Of a stretch of DNA of 64,000 bases, positions 43,793 to 53,779 are shown in pieces. This stretch comes from Bacteroidales bacterium. GTDB lineage: Bacteria > Bacteroidota > Bacteroidia > Bacteroidales > UBA932. Position 1 is the first letter of the stretch; the number at the start of each line of letters is the position of its first letter. The DNA lies in the NCBI GenBank assembly GCA_024693285.1, contig JAILLE010000012.1, positions 1-64,000 on the forward strand, in the 5' to 3' direction. The translations under genes and the position numbers were made by a program. The notes below the pieces were generated by a model that saw nothing but the letters and a program-made list of their open reading frames with translations, searched no databases and was not told where the DNA came from.

Positions 43793-44431
43793 ATGAAACA
43801 AACACCACTGATTCTCAGCATCATAGCCCTCGTGGCTGTTGCTGCGTTAGGTATCGCACAGCTGACCTCGAACGGCAGCGGAAAGAAAGCCTCGACTGGT
43901 GAGGCAGTTGAGCAGTCGGCCCAGCCTGGTGCCATAGTATGGTACGATCTGGACAGGGTCCTCAACGAGTATGACATGGCAAATGACCTCCGTTCCGTAG
44001 TGGAGACCAAGATGCAGAGCATCCAGGAGGAAATCAACCGCAGGGGCAACAAGCTCCAGAGCGACGCCAATAAATTCCAGTCTGACCTCAACAAGGGTCT
44101 CCTTGTCCGTTCGGTCGCCGAGCAGAGGAGCCAGAAGCTCCAGGAGCAGCAGAACAGCTTCAACACCTACGCCGCTCAGAAAGAGCAGGAAATGGCTGAG
44201 GAGCAGCAGGTTATGATGAACCAGATCGCTGATGCCATCAAGACCTTCATCGACAAGTTCAACGAGGAGCACAAGTTCGCGATGATCATCGCCACCCAGG
44301 GAAGCATACTTCCTTCTCCCGTCGCTTGCGGAGATCCTGACCTTGACATCACCGACGCCCTTCTCCAAGGCTTGAACAGCGAGTACGTCAAGACCAAGGG
44401 CAAGGGAGAGGAAGCCGCCAAGACCGAGTAA
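43793..44431 (+). CDS. OmpH/Skp-family protein 2, membrane-anchored
   Basis: A 212-residue OmpH-family protein. The N-terminal hydrophobic segment (PLILSIIALVAVAALGIA) lacks an obvious cleavage site, so it may be anchored to the inner membrane. The Skp-type first strand IVWYDLDRVLNEYD is followed by a long Gln/Glu/Lys coiled-coil hairpin (about residues 60-155) and a terminal strand FAMIIATQGSIL. Unlike OmpH 1 it has a ~25-residue linker after the membrane segment. It probably chaperones envelope proteins. It is followed one base later by the glycosyltransferase gene. Confidence 0.82.
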   Translation: MKQTPLILSIIALVAVAALGIAQLTSNGSGKKASTGEAVEQSAQPGAIVWYDLDRVLNEYDMANDLRSVVETKMQSIQEEINRRGNKLQSDANKFQSDLNKGLLVRSVAEQRSQKLQEQQNSFNTYAAQKEQEMAEEQQVMMNQIADAIKTFIDKFNEEHKFAMIIATQGSILPSPVACGDPDLDITDALLQGLNSEYVKTKGKGEEAAKTE

Positions 44432-44432
44432 T

Positions 44433-45566
44433 TTGAGAATCGCTTTCCTATCGTGCTTTTACCCTTTCAGGGGAGGGATATCTCAGTTCAACGCGAGTTT
44501 ATACTTGGAACTGGGAAAGGAGAACACGGTCAAAGCGTTCAATTTCAAGAGGCAATACCCTGATTTCCTCTTTCCTGGGAAGACCCAGTACGTAACAAAG
44601 GATGATGACGCCGTACCCATCGAGAGCGAGGCTCTCTTGGATACGGCGAATCCATTCACTTATGTCAAGACCTACAAGGCGATAAGGGATTGGAATCCGG
44701 ATCTGGTCATAATAAGTTACTGGATGTCGTGGTTCGCCCCTTCATTGGGTTGGATAGCGAGGCGTTTGAAGAAGCGTTGCAAGGTGATCTCCATCCTCCA
44801 CAACGTGATTCCCCATGAGCCCAAGTTCTTTGACGCTCCCCTCACAAAATACTTCTTGTCCGGTTGCACGGCCCACGTGACCTTGTGCCAGGAAGTATCC
44901 GACGATCTTACGTCATTGGCGCCGAAGGCGCTAAATACCAGTTTATTCCATCCAGTCTATGCTCACTTCGGTGAAAGGATTCCTAAAGAGGAGGCTGAAG
45001 CTAAACTGGGATTGGAACCCGGGAAGAAGAATCTCTTGTTCTTTGGTCTAATCCGGGAATATAAAGGATTGGATATCCTTTTGGAAGCCTTCGGACAGCT
45101 TGATGACAGTTATTCCTTGATCGTCGCCGGCGAGCCTTACGGCTCATTCGTGAAATATGAAGAGATGATAGCCGCCTCTCCCGCCAAGGACAGGATCAGG
45201 CTATTCACAAGATATATCAAAGATTCGGAAGTCAAGGACTTTTTCTCCTCAGCCGACCTTGTGGTCCTTCCTTACAGATCTGCCACACAGAGCGGCATCA
45301 GCGCCATCTGTTGGCATTTTGAGGTGCCTATGGTAGTCACCGATGTAGGTGGATTGAAACAGTCCGTCGGCGACAGCGGAACAGGCCTGGTTGCTGAAAG
45401 ACCAGACCCCGAATGTGTCGCTGGTGAAATAATAAGGTTTTTCTCCGACGAGAATCTCCGTACATTGTGCGTCAATTCTATTAAAGTCGAGAAAGACCGG
45501 CTTTCATGGAAGACATTCACTAAGAGGTTCCTGGATTTCTCCGATAATTTATACAAGTCGCTATGA
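44433..45566 (+). CDS. GT4-type glycosyltransferase
   Basis: A 377-residue GT-B glycosyltransferase. The N-terminal domain has the [20 protein letters not shown] segment (Gly-rich acceptor-side loop), and the C-terminal Rossmann domain has [20 protein letters not shown] and the nucleotide-sugar motif around [20 protein letters not shown]. Start is the TTG at 44433 ([12 protein letters not shown], translated as Met), because no ATG precedes the conserved first strand and it lies one base after the previous stop. The stop overlaps the next gene (ATGA). Substrate is unknown; envelope neighbours suggest a cell-surface glycan. Confidence 0.87.
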   Translation: MRIAFLSCFYPFRGGISQFNASLYLELGKENTVKAFNFKRQYPDFLFPGKTQYVTKDDDAVPIESEALLDTANPFTYVKTYKAIRDWNPDLVIISYWMSWFAPSLGWIARRLKKRCKVISILHNVIPHEPKFFDAPLTKYFLSGCTAHVTLCQEVSDDLTSLAPKALNTSLFHPVYAHFGERIPKEEAEAKLGLEPGKKNLLFFGLIREYKGLDILLEAFGQLDDSYSLIVAGEPYGSFVKYEEMIAASPAKDRIRLFTRYIKDSEVKDFFSSADLVVLPYRSATQSGISAICWHFEVPMVVTDVGGLKQSVGDSGTGLVAERPDPECVAGEIIRFFSDENLRTLCVNSIKVEKDRLSWKTFTKRFLDFSDNLYKSL

Positions 45567-47593
45567 GAACGAAGTTGACTTATATGCTGGCTCTGGCTCT
45601 TTGCCTGTCGGCTTTCGCTACGGTAGAGACCACCGCTCAAGAGTATCAGGCTCCTCCCGTGACTATTTCAAAAGAGAAAGTCCGCTCGGGAGGCAAGGTA
45701 TATTATGCCCACGTTGTTCTGGAACGTCAGACTCTGTATTCCATAAGTAAAGCTTATGGGGTCACTGTAGAAGAGATCTATGAGGCGAACCCCTACCTCG
45801 GCCTTGAGAAAGATGGGCTGAAAAAAGATCAGATCATTCTCATTCCTTATAAAGAGGAAATCGCCCAGCAGATAGTCGCACAAGCAAATGCCGCAAAGGA
45901 CCAAGCTGAGCAAGATGCCGCCGCCAGAGAGAAGACCGCACAGGAGAAAGCGGTCCAGGATGCTGCCGCGAAGGAAAAGGCGGCCCAAGAGAAAGCTGCC
46001 CAGGAAGCCGCGGCAAAAGAAAAGGCGGCCCAAGAGAAAGCTGCCAAGAAGGCGGCGAAAGAAGCCGCTAAAGAAGAAGCAGCTAGAGAGAAGGCCGCGC
46101 AGGACGCCGTGGCCAGAGAGAAAGCGGCTCAGGAGAAAGCCGCGCAAGATGCCGCCGCCAGAGAGAAGGCGGCACAAGAGAAAGCAGCAAAGGAAGCCGC
46201 GGCCAAGGAGAAGGCTGAACTGGAAAAGGCCGCGAGGGAAGCTGCCGCAAAACAAGCCGAGGATGGTTATTTCATCCATAAAGTCAGATGGTATGACGAC
46301 CTTGATGGCATTGCCAAGAAATATGGAGTGTCAAAGGAATCGATAAAGAATATCAACCGGATGACCTCCGACAAAGTATCCCGCAAGCAGGAGCTTAAGA
46401 TTCCCCTCGATCCAGTGCTTTGGGAAGGACGGACAGTCCAAGTCGATGAGCCCACACCCGAGACTAATCCTGATGATACGAGAGTGATCGCGTTCCCGTC
46501 AGAGAAAAAAGGCAACGCCGAAGATGAGGAAGGCATTCTTGACGATTTGTTCGTAAGAGAAGGCAACCACGATGTCAACATCTCGATGCTCCTGCCTTTC
46601 TCCACCTCAAAATCAGGTGACAGGACCTCATTCATGGATCTATATTGCGGATCCCTGCTCGCGGCACGTGATCTTGGAAGAGATGGTATCAATCTTGACA
46701 TCCATACATTCGATGTGGGTGGCGGGAATATGCCCGTAACCTATGACAGGCTGGCTGCCAGTGACTTCACAATCGGGCCTGTTTCAAAGACTGACATTTT
46801 GAAGGCCGCTGCCCTGGCTGACGGAGACTCATGGGTCGTGTCTCCCCTAGACATGCAGGTTGAGCCTCTCGCCGACTCTCTGGCAAGAATCATACAGGCT
46901 CCGACTCCCACTTCTGTCCAAATCAGGGACATGGTCGAATGGATCAAATCTGACATGGGCCGTGGCGACAAAGTCCTGGTGGTAACTCCCTCTAATCCAG
47001 CTTCTGATTATCTGGATATGGTTGAAAGGGAAATGAATAATCTGGGAGTGTCCCATTCCACTACCACTCTCGGATCAATGAGATCCTTGATGACAACCCA
47101 AGGGATCAACCGGGTGGTTCTCGCATGCGACTTCACCGAGAGAAGCACCGTATTCCTTCTCGAGGTGGTGAGGAACCTCTACATGACCGCCTCATCCAGC
47201 AAGACTACCCAGATAGTCCTTTACAGCACATCCAGGATCAGGACTTACGACCAGATCGATGTGGAGCAGCTTCATAGGCTGAATCTCCATGCCTGTGTTA
47301 CCTATTTTGTGGACTATAACTCACAAGATGTCAAGGACTTCCTTCTCCAGTACAGGGCTCTTTACAACGCCGAGCCCAGCCGCTCTGCCTATTCTGGCTA
47401 CGACCTCATGAAGTACTTCTCGACTCTCGCCAACAAATATGGGAAAAGATGGCCCAGGGCTTTAAACAGGGTCGATTATTCAGGTCTTCAATCAGATTTC
47501 AAATTGGAGAAGACTTCCTCTGGAAGTTACATCAACAATGCTGTCCGTAGGGTGGTCTACAATCCTGACTTCTCAATAAGCCTGGTCAGATAA
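45563..47593 (+). CDS. LysM protein with TolA-like helix and PBP1-like C-terminal domain
   Basis: A 676-residue secreted protein. After a signal peptide (ending near TTAQ) comes a LysM domain (about residues 48-96: [21 protein letters not shown]), then ~135 residues of Ala/Lys/Glu repeats built from [13 protein letters not shown] units (about 98-232), as in the TolA helix. A second LysM follows (about 233-283: [21 protein letters not shown]). The C-terminal ~330 residues resemble a type 1 periplasmic binding fold ([12 protein letters not shown], then [13 protein letters not shown]). It should bind peptidoglycan and span the periplasm. Its coding end overlaps recN tail-to-tail by 21 bp. Confidence 0.82.
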   Translation: MRTKLTYMLALALCLSAFATVETTAQEYQAPPVTISKEKVRSGGKVYYAHVVLERQTLYSISKAYGVTVEEIYEANPYLGLEKDGLKKDQIILIPYKEEIAQQIVAQANAAKDQAEQDAAAREKTAQEKAVQDAAAKEKAAQEKAAQEAAAKEKAAQEKAAKKAAKEAAKEEAAREKAAQDAVAREKAAQEKAAQDAAAREKAAQEKAAKEAAAKEKAELEKAAREAAAKQAEDGYFIHKVRWYDDLDGIAKKYGVSKESIKNINRMTSDKVSRKQELKIPLDPVLWEGRTVQVDEPTPETNPDDTRVIAFPSEKKGNAEDEEGILDDLFVREGNHDVNISMLLPFSTSKSGDRTSFMDLYCGSLLAARDLGRDGINLDIHTFDVGGGNMPVTYDRLAASDFTIGPVSKTDILKAAALADGDSWVVSPLDMQVEPLADSLARIIQAPTPTSVQIRDMVEWIKSDMGRGDKVLVVTPSNPASDYLDMVEREMNNLGVSHSTTTLGSMRSLMTTQGINRVVLACDFTERSTVFLLEVVRNLYMTASSSKTTQIVLYSTSRIRTYDQIDVEQLHRLNLHACVTYFVDYNSQDVKDFLLQYRALYNAEPSRSAYSGYDLMKYFSTLANKYGKRWPRALNRVDYSGLQSDFKLEKTSSGSYINNAVRRVVYNPDFSISLVR

Positions 47594-49222
47594 CAACGCC
47601 CTCGCATTACCGACAGCCGCATCTGTAACCCTACTACCAGAAAGCATCCTAGCGATTTCCATTACCCTATCCTCCCCAGAAACGGGGCGGATAGTGGTGA
47701 CGGCTTCGTTGCCCTCAAAAGATTTCTCGACAAGATAATGGGCAGAACCTTTCGCTGCCACCTGAGGCAAGTGGGTGATAGCGAAAACCTGCATATCTTT
47801 GCCCATGGAACAAATCATCTGCCCCATCTTGTCCGCCACACTTCCAGAAACACCAGAATCAATCTCGTCGAAGATCAGGGTGGGCATATTCTCGAAACGG
47901 GCCATCATGGCCTTTAAGGAAAGCATCAACCTGGAAAGCTCACCTCCAGAGGCGCATTTCGCGACCTCCACCGGCCGTGAACCAGAGGCTGAAAAGAGGA
48001 AATGCACGGAATCTGTCCCTGTCGGACCGGCAGGTGCGTCAACCAGATCTACTTCGAATATAGCTCTTTCCAACTCAAGAGACTTCAAAGAATCCAGGAT
48101 TGAATCGGCAAAGCGGTCCTTGGCGGCGACTCTGGACGCATGAAGACGCGCGCAGATCTCCGCCACTCTGGCTTTCTCATTCTTTACCTCCTTGGAAAGA
48201 GTCTCAACCCTGTTCTTCAGTTCGTCCGAGTCTGATAGAGAACCAGACAGGCTATCCCTCTGTGCGATAAGGTCCTCAACCGAAGAAGCCGAATATCTCT
48301 TCATCAGATCAAACAGGAGAGACATCCTTGCCTCAACCGCCTCAAGCCTATCCTGGGAGACTTCGGTCCTTGAATTAATAAGTGACACCTCTTCGAGGAT
48401 GTCATTCAACTCTATCCGAGTCGACTCAACCCGGTCAGCGAGAGACAGCGCCTCAGGAACATATATCCCAGCCTTCTCAAGCAACTTCCTGGTTTCTTTC
48501 AGGGAAGACGTGTCAAGAAGACCTTCAACCTCCGAGAAAAACTCCTTGATAGCCTCGGAATTGGCGAGTATGCTTTGCTCCTCCTCGAGTGCCTCGATCT
48601 CACCAGACTTCAAATTGGCATCGTCCAAGCGTTTCCATCTGGATTGGATGTAATCCTTTTCCTCTTCGATACGGGATAGCTCACCCGACACTTCCAAAAG
48701 TTCCCGTTCCAGCGCTCGGAGATGAGCGAAACTGGATGAGCAACTGGCAAGCAACGACTCATTCCCGGCAAAATGATCCAACATCAGCAGCTGGAAAGAC
48801 TTGTCAGACAGCATAAGCGTCTGGTGCTGGGAATGAATGTCCACAAGTCGGGAAGAGATTCCCTGGAGAATTTGCAAACTGACAGGGGAATCATTCACAA
48901 AAGAGCGGGAACGCCCTGATGATGACACGACACGGCGGATGGTCAACTCCTCCGACCCGTCATCCAAGTCGTTGTCACGCAACAGTTTCCAAGTAATAGT
49001 ATCGGTTTCGGGAACCTCAAAGATAGCTTCGACCACACAATTGTCCGCCCCAGGGCCAATGACAGAAGCGTCAGCCTTGGATCCTAAAAGAAGCGACAAC
49101 GCACCCAGCAGGATGGACTTTCCAGCTCCAGTCTGCCCCGTAATAATGACAAGACCCTCCGGAAAGTCAACATCCAGAGAGTCTATCAGAACGTAATTCT
49201 TAATCTGAAGGGACTTGAGCAT
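47573..49222 (-). CDS. recN: DNA repair protein RecN
   Basis: A 549-residue SMC-like ATPase acting at DNA double-strand breaks. Walker A is in [26 protein letters not shown] (residues ~28-53), long coiled-coil arms occupy the middle, and the C-terminal head has the ABC signature [17 protein letters not shown] and Walker [13 protein letters not shown]. The N-terminal [14 protein letters not shown] is the family start. It lies 15 bp downstream of rpoZ at the end of the trxB-bamD-rpoZ-recN row. Confidence 0.95.
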   Translation of the reverse strand: MLKSLQIKNYVLIDSLDVDFPEGLVIITGQTGAGKSILLGALSLLLGSKADASVIGPGADNCVVEAIFEVPETDTITWKLLRDNDLDDGSEELTIRRVVSSSGRSRSFVNDSPVSLQILQGISSRLVDIHSQHQTLMLSDKSFQLLMLDHFAGNESLLASCSSSFAHLRALERELLEVSGELSRIEEEKDYIQSRWKRLDDANLKSGEIEALEEEQSILANSEAIKEFFSEVEGLLDTSSLKETRKLLEKAGIYVPEALSLADRVESTRIELNDILEEVSLINSRTEVSQDRLEAVEARMSLLFDLMKRYSASSVEDLIAQRDSLSGSLSDSDELKNRVETLSKEVKNEKARVAEICARLHASRVAAKDRFADSILDSLKSLELERAIFEVDLVDAPAGPTGTDSVHFLFSASGSRPVEVAKCASGGELSRLMLSLKAMMARFENMPTLIFDEIDSGVSGSVADKMGQMICSMGKDMQVFAITHLPQVAAKGSAHYLVEKSFEGNEAVTTIRPVSGEDRVMEIARMLSGSRVTDAAVGNARALLSDQAY

Positions 49223-49237
49223 GGTCTCGAACCAACG

Positions 49238-49567
49238 CTACCTTTCGTCCTCTTCCTTACCGGCCATCCTGTAATAAAGTTCACCATCCTCAAACTCGGT
49301 GATGGCGATAAGATCCGGCTTGGGGAGTTTCTCGTAATACTTGGAGATCTCTATCTGCTCCCTATTCTCGAACACCTCATCCATGGTGTCCCTGTCTGTA
49401 CGGAAATCCTCGAGTTTCTTGGCAAGTTCTTTCTTCTCTGCCAGTGAGATCTGGTTCGCCCTCTTGGAGAGGAGGACAACAGTCTCATAAATGTTGCCGG
49501 TAGGCTCGGCGAGATACTTCACATCCCTTGTGATAGTGTTTGTTGGGGTTTTCTTCTTAATATCCAT
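49238..49567 (-). CDS. rpoZ: RNA polymerase omega subunit (Bacteroidota RpoZ/Rpb6 type)
   Basis: A 109-residue protein matching the Bacteroidota form of omega, which folds around the beta' C-terminus: the TGNIYETVVLLSKRANQIS segment corresponds to the conserved Rpb6/omega helix with the invariant ARRANQ-like region. The C-terminal acidic half (EFEDGELYYRMAGKEED) is phylum-typical. Gene order bamD-rpoZ is conserved in Bacteroidota. It lies 30 bp after bamD and 15 bp before recN. Confidence 0.85.
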   Translation of the reverse strand: MDIKKKTPTNTITRDVKYLAEPTGNIYETVVLLSKRANQISLAEKKELAKKLEDFRTDRDTMDEVFENREQIEISKYYEKLPKPDLIAITEFEDGELYYRMAGKEEDER

Positions 49568-49597
49568 TTCAAATAATTATATCTTCCAAATAATTTA

Positions 49598-50491
49598 CTA
49601 CTCCTCAGTCTCGGATTGTTTCAATAATTTTTTTCTCTCCTTCTCGAAATCCTTAGCCTTGGCATCAAGGTCTTCGTCTGTACCCGAATAACGGCCGAGA
49701 GCCTTCTGAGCGCGCTTGTACAGAACGTCGAGCTCTTTGCGATAAGGAGACTCCGGAATCTCACCGATGAAGTTGTAGTAGTCATCCACAAAAGTGAGGT
49801 AACGCTCCCTCTGCTTGGATTCGATACTCAGATGAGCGAAATTATATGATGACATCGCTATAAAATAAAGGATATCTTCCCTATAGATATTATCGGCATC
49901 ATCTTTAAGGATATTCCGGAAAGCGACTCTGGAAGCCCTGTAATCCTCCTGCTTGTAGTACAACTTCGCATTGTCATAAGCCTTCTTGTCCAGACGATCG
50001 TTGAGTTCTTTCATCATCCTGTCGCAAGTTGAGCGATGGGTGCTTCTCGGATTATCTATGATATACTGCGAGATTACATTCAAAGCGGTATAGGTTGGCT
50101 TCTGGTCAAGCTCAGACCTCATTGTGGACCTGTACAGACAGTCTATACGCAGAAAAGCGGCCTCATCAGCGAAGGGACTTCTAGGAAAGTTCGTGAGGAA
50201 CTTCGCGAAGTTCGTCTCAGCGGTGTAATAGTCCTTGTAACGGTAATTGCTCATTCCCCAATAGAACTGGACAGTGTCGTCCTTGGATGTTCCTGAGGTC
50301 TGGACAGCAAGGCTCTCAAACAAGCGGGAAGCCTTGTTGTACTTTCCGTGATTAAAGAAATCGAAAGCGGCCGCATACTTCTGGTCCACATCGTTGCTGC
50401 TCAGCAACGCGTCATATTCCGACTTGCAAGAACCCAGCAAGCCGGCTAAGGCCAGAACCACAACCGCGACTTTAAAAGTAGTCTTAGACAT
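49598..50491 (-). CDS. bamD: Outer-membrane assembly lipoprotein BamD
   Basis: A 297-residue lipoprotein of the BAM complex. The signal sequence (ATG at 50491, MSKTTFKVAVVV; another ATG two codons upstream at 50497 also fits) ends in the lipobox LGSC. Tetratricopeptide-like repeats follow, such as QKYAAAFDFFNHGKYNKASRLFE and YYTAETNFAKFLTNFPRSPFADEA, the BamD pattern. It ends with a basic and acidic tail. The start lies 8 bp downstream of trxB. With bamA and the two OmpH genes, the window thus holds four outer-membrane biogenesis genes. Confidence 0.9.
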   Translation of the reverse strand: MSKTTFKVAVVVLALAGLLGSCKSEYDALLSSNDVDQKYAAAFDFFNHGKYNKASRLFESLAVQTSGTSKDDTVQFYWGMSNYRYKDYYTAETNFAKFLTNFPRSPFADEAAFLRIDCLYRSTMRSELDQKPTYTALNVISQYIIDNPRSTHRSTCDRMMKELNDRLDKKAYDNAKLYYKQEDYRASRVAFRNILKDDADNIYREDILYFIAMSSYNFAHLSIESKQRERYLTFVDDYYNFIGEIPESPYRKELDVLYKRAQKALGRYSGTDEDLDAKAKDFEKERKKLLKQSETEE

Positions 50492-50499
50492 GCGCATAA

Positions 50500-51423
50500 C
50501 TAATTCGACATAAGGAATTTCTCCACTTCCAAAGCGGCCTTGCAACCAGACGCCGCGGCCGTGATGGCCTGCCTGAAGCTCGGATCCTGAACATCACCAG
50601 CGGAGAACACACCTTCGACGTTGGTCCTTGTGGACTTGCCGTCAGTGATGATGTAACCGTTCTCGTCCGTGTCAATATATTCCTTGAACACATCAGAGTT
50701 GGGATGATGGCCTATGGCGAGGAAAAACCCGTCGACCTTAATATCAAAAACCTTACCATCTTTCCTGACCAGACGGACACCTGTGACACCGGAATCATCC
50801 CCGAGGACTTCCTGTGTCTGGCAGTTCCAGAGGATCTCGATGTTCGGAGTGTTCTTGACCTTTTCCTGCATCGCCAGAGAGGCCCTGAACACATCCCTAC
50901 GGACAATCATATAAACCTTGTTGCAGATATTCGCAAGATAAGTCGCCTCCTCGCAAGCGGTGTCTCCACCTCCTACAACCGCGACATCCTTCTTCCTGTA
51001 AAAGAACCCGTCGCAAGTGGCGCAAGCGCTCACGCCCATGCCCCTGAACTTCCTCTCGGAGGGTAGGCCGAGATATTTGGCGGCGGCTCCGGTGGCAATG
51101 ATCACAGCCTGTGCCTCAATCTCAGTCTCGCCGTCTACCATAAGGCGGAAAGGCCTCTGAGAAAAGTCCACTGATGTTATGGCGCCCCTGCGGATGTCAG
51201 CGCCAAAACGGGCCGCCTGAGCCCTCATGTCACTCATAAGTTGGTTAGCGTCAACGCCTTCCGGAAATCCGGGGAAATTCTCGACGATAGTCGTGGTGGT
51301 CAGCTGTCCACCAGGCTCCATACCCTCATAAAGAACGGGGTTCAAACCCGCCCTCGAGGCATATATCGCAGCCGTGTACCCGGCGGGACCGCCTCCTATG
51401 ATAAGACATTTGATGTTCTCCAT
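50500..51423 (-). CDS. trxB: Thioredoxin-disulfide reductase
   Basis: A 307-residue FAD/NADPH flavoprotein that reduces thioredoxin. FAD-binding GGGPAGYTAAIYASRAG is at the N-terminus, the redox-active CATC pair is in SACATCDGFFY, the NADPH motif is VVGGGDTACEEA, and the C-terminal FSAGDVQDPSFRQAITAAASGC completes the FAD site. It lies between phoH and bamD on the same strand. Confidence 0.96.
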   Translation of the reverse strand: MENIKCLIIGGGPAGYTAAIYASRAGLNPVLYEGMEPGGQLTTTTIVENFPGFPEGVDANQLMSDMRAQAARFGADIRRGAITSVDFSQRPFRLMVDGETEIEAQAVIIATGAAAKYLGLPSERKFRGMGVSACATCDGFFYRKKDVAVVGGGDTACEEATYLANICNKVYMIVRRDVFRASLAMQEKVKNTPNIEILWNCQTQEVLGDDSGVTGVRLVRKDGKVFDIKVDGFFLAIGHHPNSDVFKEYIDTDENGYIITDGKSTRTNVEGVFSAGDVQDPSFRQAITAAASGCKAALEVEKFLMSN

Positions 51424-51468
51424 GTATTCAATAAATATAATATCTTGCGAAGATACGCATAAATTTCC

Positions 51469-52416
51469 TTACTCCGACTCTTGTCGGTCAAAGGCTTTCA
51501 CAATCTTTGTGACGAGAGGGTGGCGGACGATATCCTCATTTGTGAAGAATATGGTCTCGATGCCCTTGATTCCTTTAAGGAGATTAACCCCTCTCACAAG
51601 GCCTGAGTCCTCCTTCTTGGGCAGGTCCACCTGCGTGGCGTCGCCAGTAACTATGAACTTGGCGTTCACACCCATCCTGGTCAGAAACATCTTCAACTGG
51701 GACATATTCGTGTTCTGCGCCTCGTCAAGGATTACGCACGCGCGGTCAAGAGTACGGCCACGCATATATGCCAAAGGAGCTATCTGGATCGTCCCTTCCG
51801 CCATGAAATCCTGCAACCTTTTCGGAGGAATCATATCTCCGAGAGCGTCATAAAGAGGTTGGAGATACGGATCCAATTTGTCCTTCAAGTCTCCGGGGAG
51901 GAAACCCAGCCTTTCCCCCGCCTCAACGGCGGGACGGGTCAGGATAATCCTCTTTATCTCCCTGTTTTTCAGCGCCCTGACAGCCAAAGCGATAGCGACA
52001 TAAGTCTTTCCGGTACCGGCAGGTCCGACAGCGAAGACAAGGTCATTATTGAAATATGCCTTGACCATCTTCTTCTGGTTCTCGTTGCGTGCCTTTATCG
52101 GCTTGCCATCAGTTGTGTGGACAATAATCGCATCGCCTGAGGACCTGAAGCGCTCAGGGGAACTTTTCTCCCCATCGAATATATCCTCGACATCGAACAC
52201 GGTCAGGTTCAGCTTGTGGTGACGCCTCTGGACAAGCTCGGCGAACTTCTGGTCGAACTCCTTAATGTCCTCCTCCTTTCCTTCCAGGTGGATCTCATTG
52301 CCCCTGGCCACAGCCTTTAGTCCTGGGAAATAGGTTATGAATTCCTCAAGTATCCGGTTACCAACGCCGAATATCTCGACAGGATCCACAGCCTCCAATG
52401 TTATGGTTTTCTTCAT
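51469..52416 (-). CDS. PhoH-family ATPase
   Basis: A 315-residue cytoplasmic ATPase. Walker A GPAGTGKTYVAIALA and Walker B-like VILDEAQNTNMSQLK lie in the C-terminal PhoH domain; an N-terminal KH-like region (FGVGNRILEEFITYFPG) resembles the RNA-binding part of PhoH-like proteins (PhoL/YbeZ type). It is thought to act in RNA metabolism. The ATG at 52416 (MKKTITLEAV) follows the CapA stop by 10 bp. Confidence 0.88.
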   Translation of the reverse strand: MKKTITLEAVDPVEIFGVGNRILEEFITYFPGLKAVARGNEIHLEGKEEDIKEFDQKFAELVQRRHHKLNLTVFDVEDIFDGEKSSPERFRSSGDAIIVHTTDGKPIKARNENQKKMVKAYFNNDLVFAVGPAGTGKTYVAIALAVRALKNREIKRIILTRPAVEAGERLGFLPGDLKDKLDPYLQPLYDALGDMIPPKRLQDFMAEGTIQIAPLAYMRGRTLDRACVILDEAQNTNMSQLKMFLTRMGVNAKFIVTGDATQVDLPKKEDSGLVRGVNLLKGIKGIETIFFTNEDIVRHPLVTKIVKAFDRQESE

Positions 52417-52426
52417 TAAATAATTA

Positions 52427-53554
52427 TTAGTCAACAATACGTGTGGCAGCCTTTACTCTCTCATAGGAACGGATCATATTGTCGTAATCCGCTTTATTCT
52501 TCCATAGCGAGCGCTTGCTAATAAAATCCCTGACAGGGATAGTGGCGTAACTGTCGGTCAAAGACCCCGGGCGAGTGCACCATGTGAATATGAATTTCGG
52601 CTTGAGAAGGCGCTTATTCCCGTCCTCATCCGTCACTATCATAAGTTTAGTTATCAGTCCAACCTGAGTGTTCGTGGCACTCATGTTGGACACTATATTA
52701 CCCAAAGAATAGATGACAGGCGCGGCCTTGGGACGGCTACCGGACATGGATGCGACCCGCTCCCAGTCCTGGACGACATGGGGATGAGCCCCGACAACAG
52801 CGTCACAACCCTGTTCAACGAGCCAATCCGCCAGTTTCTCCTGAGACGAGGAATGGTTCAAGGCATATTCAGTTCCCCAATGCGGCAACGCGATCACGAA
52901 CTCGGCTCCTGCTTCTCTAGCCCTGCGTATCGCATCAGCGATCTCTGACTTATCCGTCCGGTGAACTTTCGGGAAACCGCTGTCTATCTTAAGGTTAGTC
53001 CCATAAGTGAAATTGACGAGAGCGACCCTTATCCCCCGCACTGCCATAATCAGCGGGAAACGCTTGAGATCATCCTCAGGGGAATCGGAGCATCCGGTAT
53101 GCTTTACCAGCCCCTCTTCTTCCATCTGCGAATACCTTCCAAGAGTCCTCTCGATTCCCACCTTACCTTTGTCCAGAATATGATTGTTGGCCGTAAGGAA
53201 CACATCAACTCCGCAGGACGCGACATAATCCTCGTATCCATCTGGAGCCGAGAAGCAAGGGTAACCTGAATATGGCTGCCCTGCCAAAGTGAATTCCATA
53301 TTGGCGATGGCTAGGTCAGATTCCGAAACCATATACTTGATATGTTCCAAGTAAGTTGAGAAGTCATAGCCCCCATCCGCTCTCTTGGCATTTGTTATCT
53401 GGTCAGTGTGCATCATCACATCTCCCATCACGAGGATGGTGGCGGTGTCAGGCAGATGGCGAAGCGGCCGTGCCGGTGGGATAGTCACGGTTATCTGGGC
53501 TCCGGCCAAGACCGGAATGGACAGAAAAAGGGCGAAAGTCAAGAATCTCCGCAT
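52427..53554 (-). CDS. CapA-family secreted metallophosphatase-like protein
   Basis: A 375-residue secreted protein with a signal peptide (MRRFLTFALFL, ending near LAGAQ). The metallophosphoesterase-like CapA fold is shown by ATILVMGDVMMHTDQ (metal-binding Asp and His), NMEFTLAG, TANNHILDKGKVGIERTLG (Asn-His pair), ALPHWGTEYAL and VVGAHPHVVQDWE (metal His residues). In poly-gamma-glutamate producers CapA acts in capsule synthesis; here no capB or capC is adjacent, so the role is open. It has its own near-leaderless promoter and begins the minus-strand row phoH-trxB-bamD-rpoZ-recN. Confidence 0.83.
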   Translation of the reverse strand: MRRFLTFALFLSIPVLAGAQITVTIPPARPLRHLPDTATILVMGDVMMHTDQITNAKRADGGYDFSTYLEHIKYMVSESDLAIANMEFTLAGQPYSGYPCFSAPDGYEDYVASCGVDVFLTANNHILDKGKVGIERTLGRYSQMEEEGLVKHTGCSDSPEDDLKRFPLIMAVRGIRVALVNFTYGTNLKIDSGFPKVHRTDKSEIADAIRRAREAGAEFVIALPHWGTEYALNHSSSQEKLADWLVEQGCDAVVGAHPHVVQDWERVASMSGSRPKAAPVIYSLGNIVSNMSATNTQVGLITKLMIVTDEDGNKRLLKPKFIFTWCTRPGSLTDSYATIPVRDFISKRSLWKNKADYDNMIRSYERVKAATRIVD

Positions 53555-53557
53555 GCA

Positions 53558-53565
53558 CAAAGATA
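53558..53565 (-). promoter_or_regulatory. -7 element for the CapA-family gene
   Basis: Minus-strand TATCTTTG matches TAnnTTTG and ends three bases before the ATG at 53554, predicting a leaderless transcript. Confidence 0.55.
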
Positions 53566-53604
53566 AATATTATTCAGAAATTCTTGTTAAGAAAGAATTT
53601 TTTG

Positions 53605-53612
53605 TATCTTTG
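53605..53612 (+). promoter_or_regulatory. -7 element for tRNA-His
   Basis: TATCTTTG matches TAnnTTTG, with a TTG at 53584-53586 as candidate -33 element, and lies 13 bases upstream of the tRNA-His 5' end. Confidence 0.6.
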
Positions 53613-53625
53613 CAACCTCTAACAC

Positions 53626-53702
53626 GGTGCGATTAGTTCAGTTGGTAGAGCACCAGATTGTGGTTCTGGGTGTCGTGGGTTCGAGCCCCACATCGCACCC
53701 CA
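53626..53702 (+). tRNA. tRNA-His(GTG), CCA encoded
   Basis: A complete cloverleaf with the extra G-1 (53626) that marks tRNA-His, paired with C73 (53699). The acceptor stem GTGCGAT pairs with ATCGCAC, the anticodon loop TTGTGGT gives anticodon GTG, and the T-arm contains GGGTTCGAGCCCC. The CCA end is encoded at 53700-53702, unlike in the tRNA-Arg of this window. It marks the boundary between core and AT-rich accessory DNA. Confidence 0.93.
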
Positions 53703-53760
53703 AGCACTTGCAGTAAACGCTTAATTTTCAAGCAATTACAGCAGGTGCTTTTCTTTTCCA
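53702..53760 (+). terminator. Probable terminator after tRNA-His
   Basis: A 15-bp imperfect stem (AAGCACTTGCAGTAA against TTACAGCAGGTGCTT) encloses an inner GCTT/AAGC pairing and is followed by a T-rich stretch. Directly downstream, TTCCACCC occurs twice (53756-53763 and 53769-53776), a possible remnant of an attachment region. Confidence 0.55.
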
Positions 53761-53779
53761 CCCGAAATTCCACCCAAAT

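Noticed and set aside
45668..46279. 203-codon frame on the minus strand opposite the LysM protein
   Set aside because: It mirrors the Ala/Lys/Glu repeats, giving a low-complexity Leu/Phe/Gly translation. The plus-strand frame has signal peptide, LysM domains and operon context.
53703..53779. Remnant of an integrase gene next to tRNA-His
   Set aside because: Only a short TTCCACCC direct repeat and a terminator-like hairpin are visible; no reading frame with tyrosine recombinase residues exists here.
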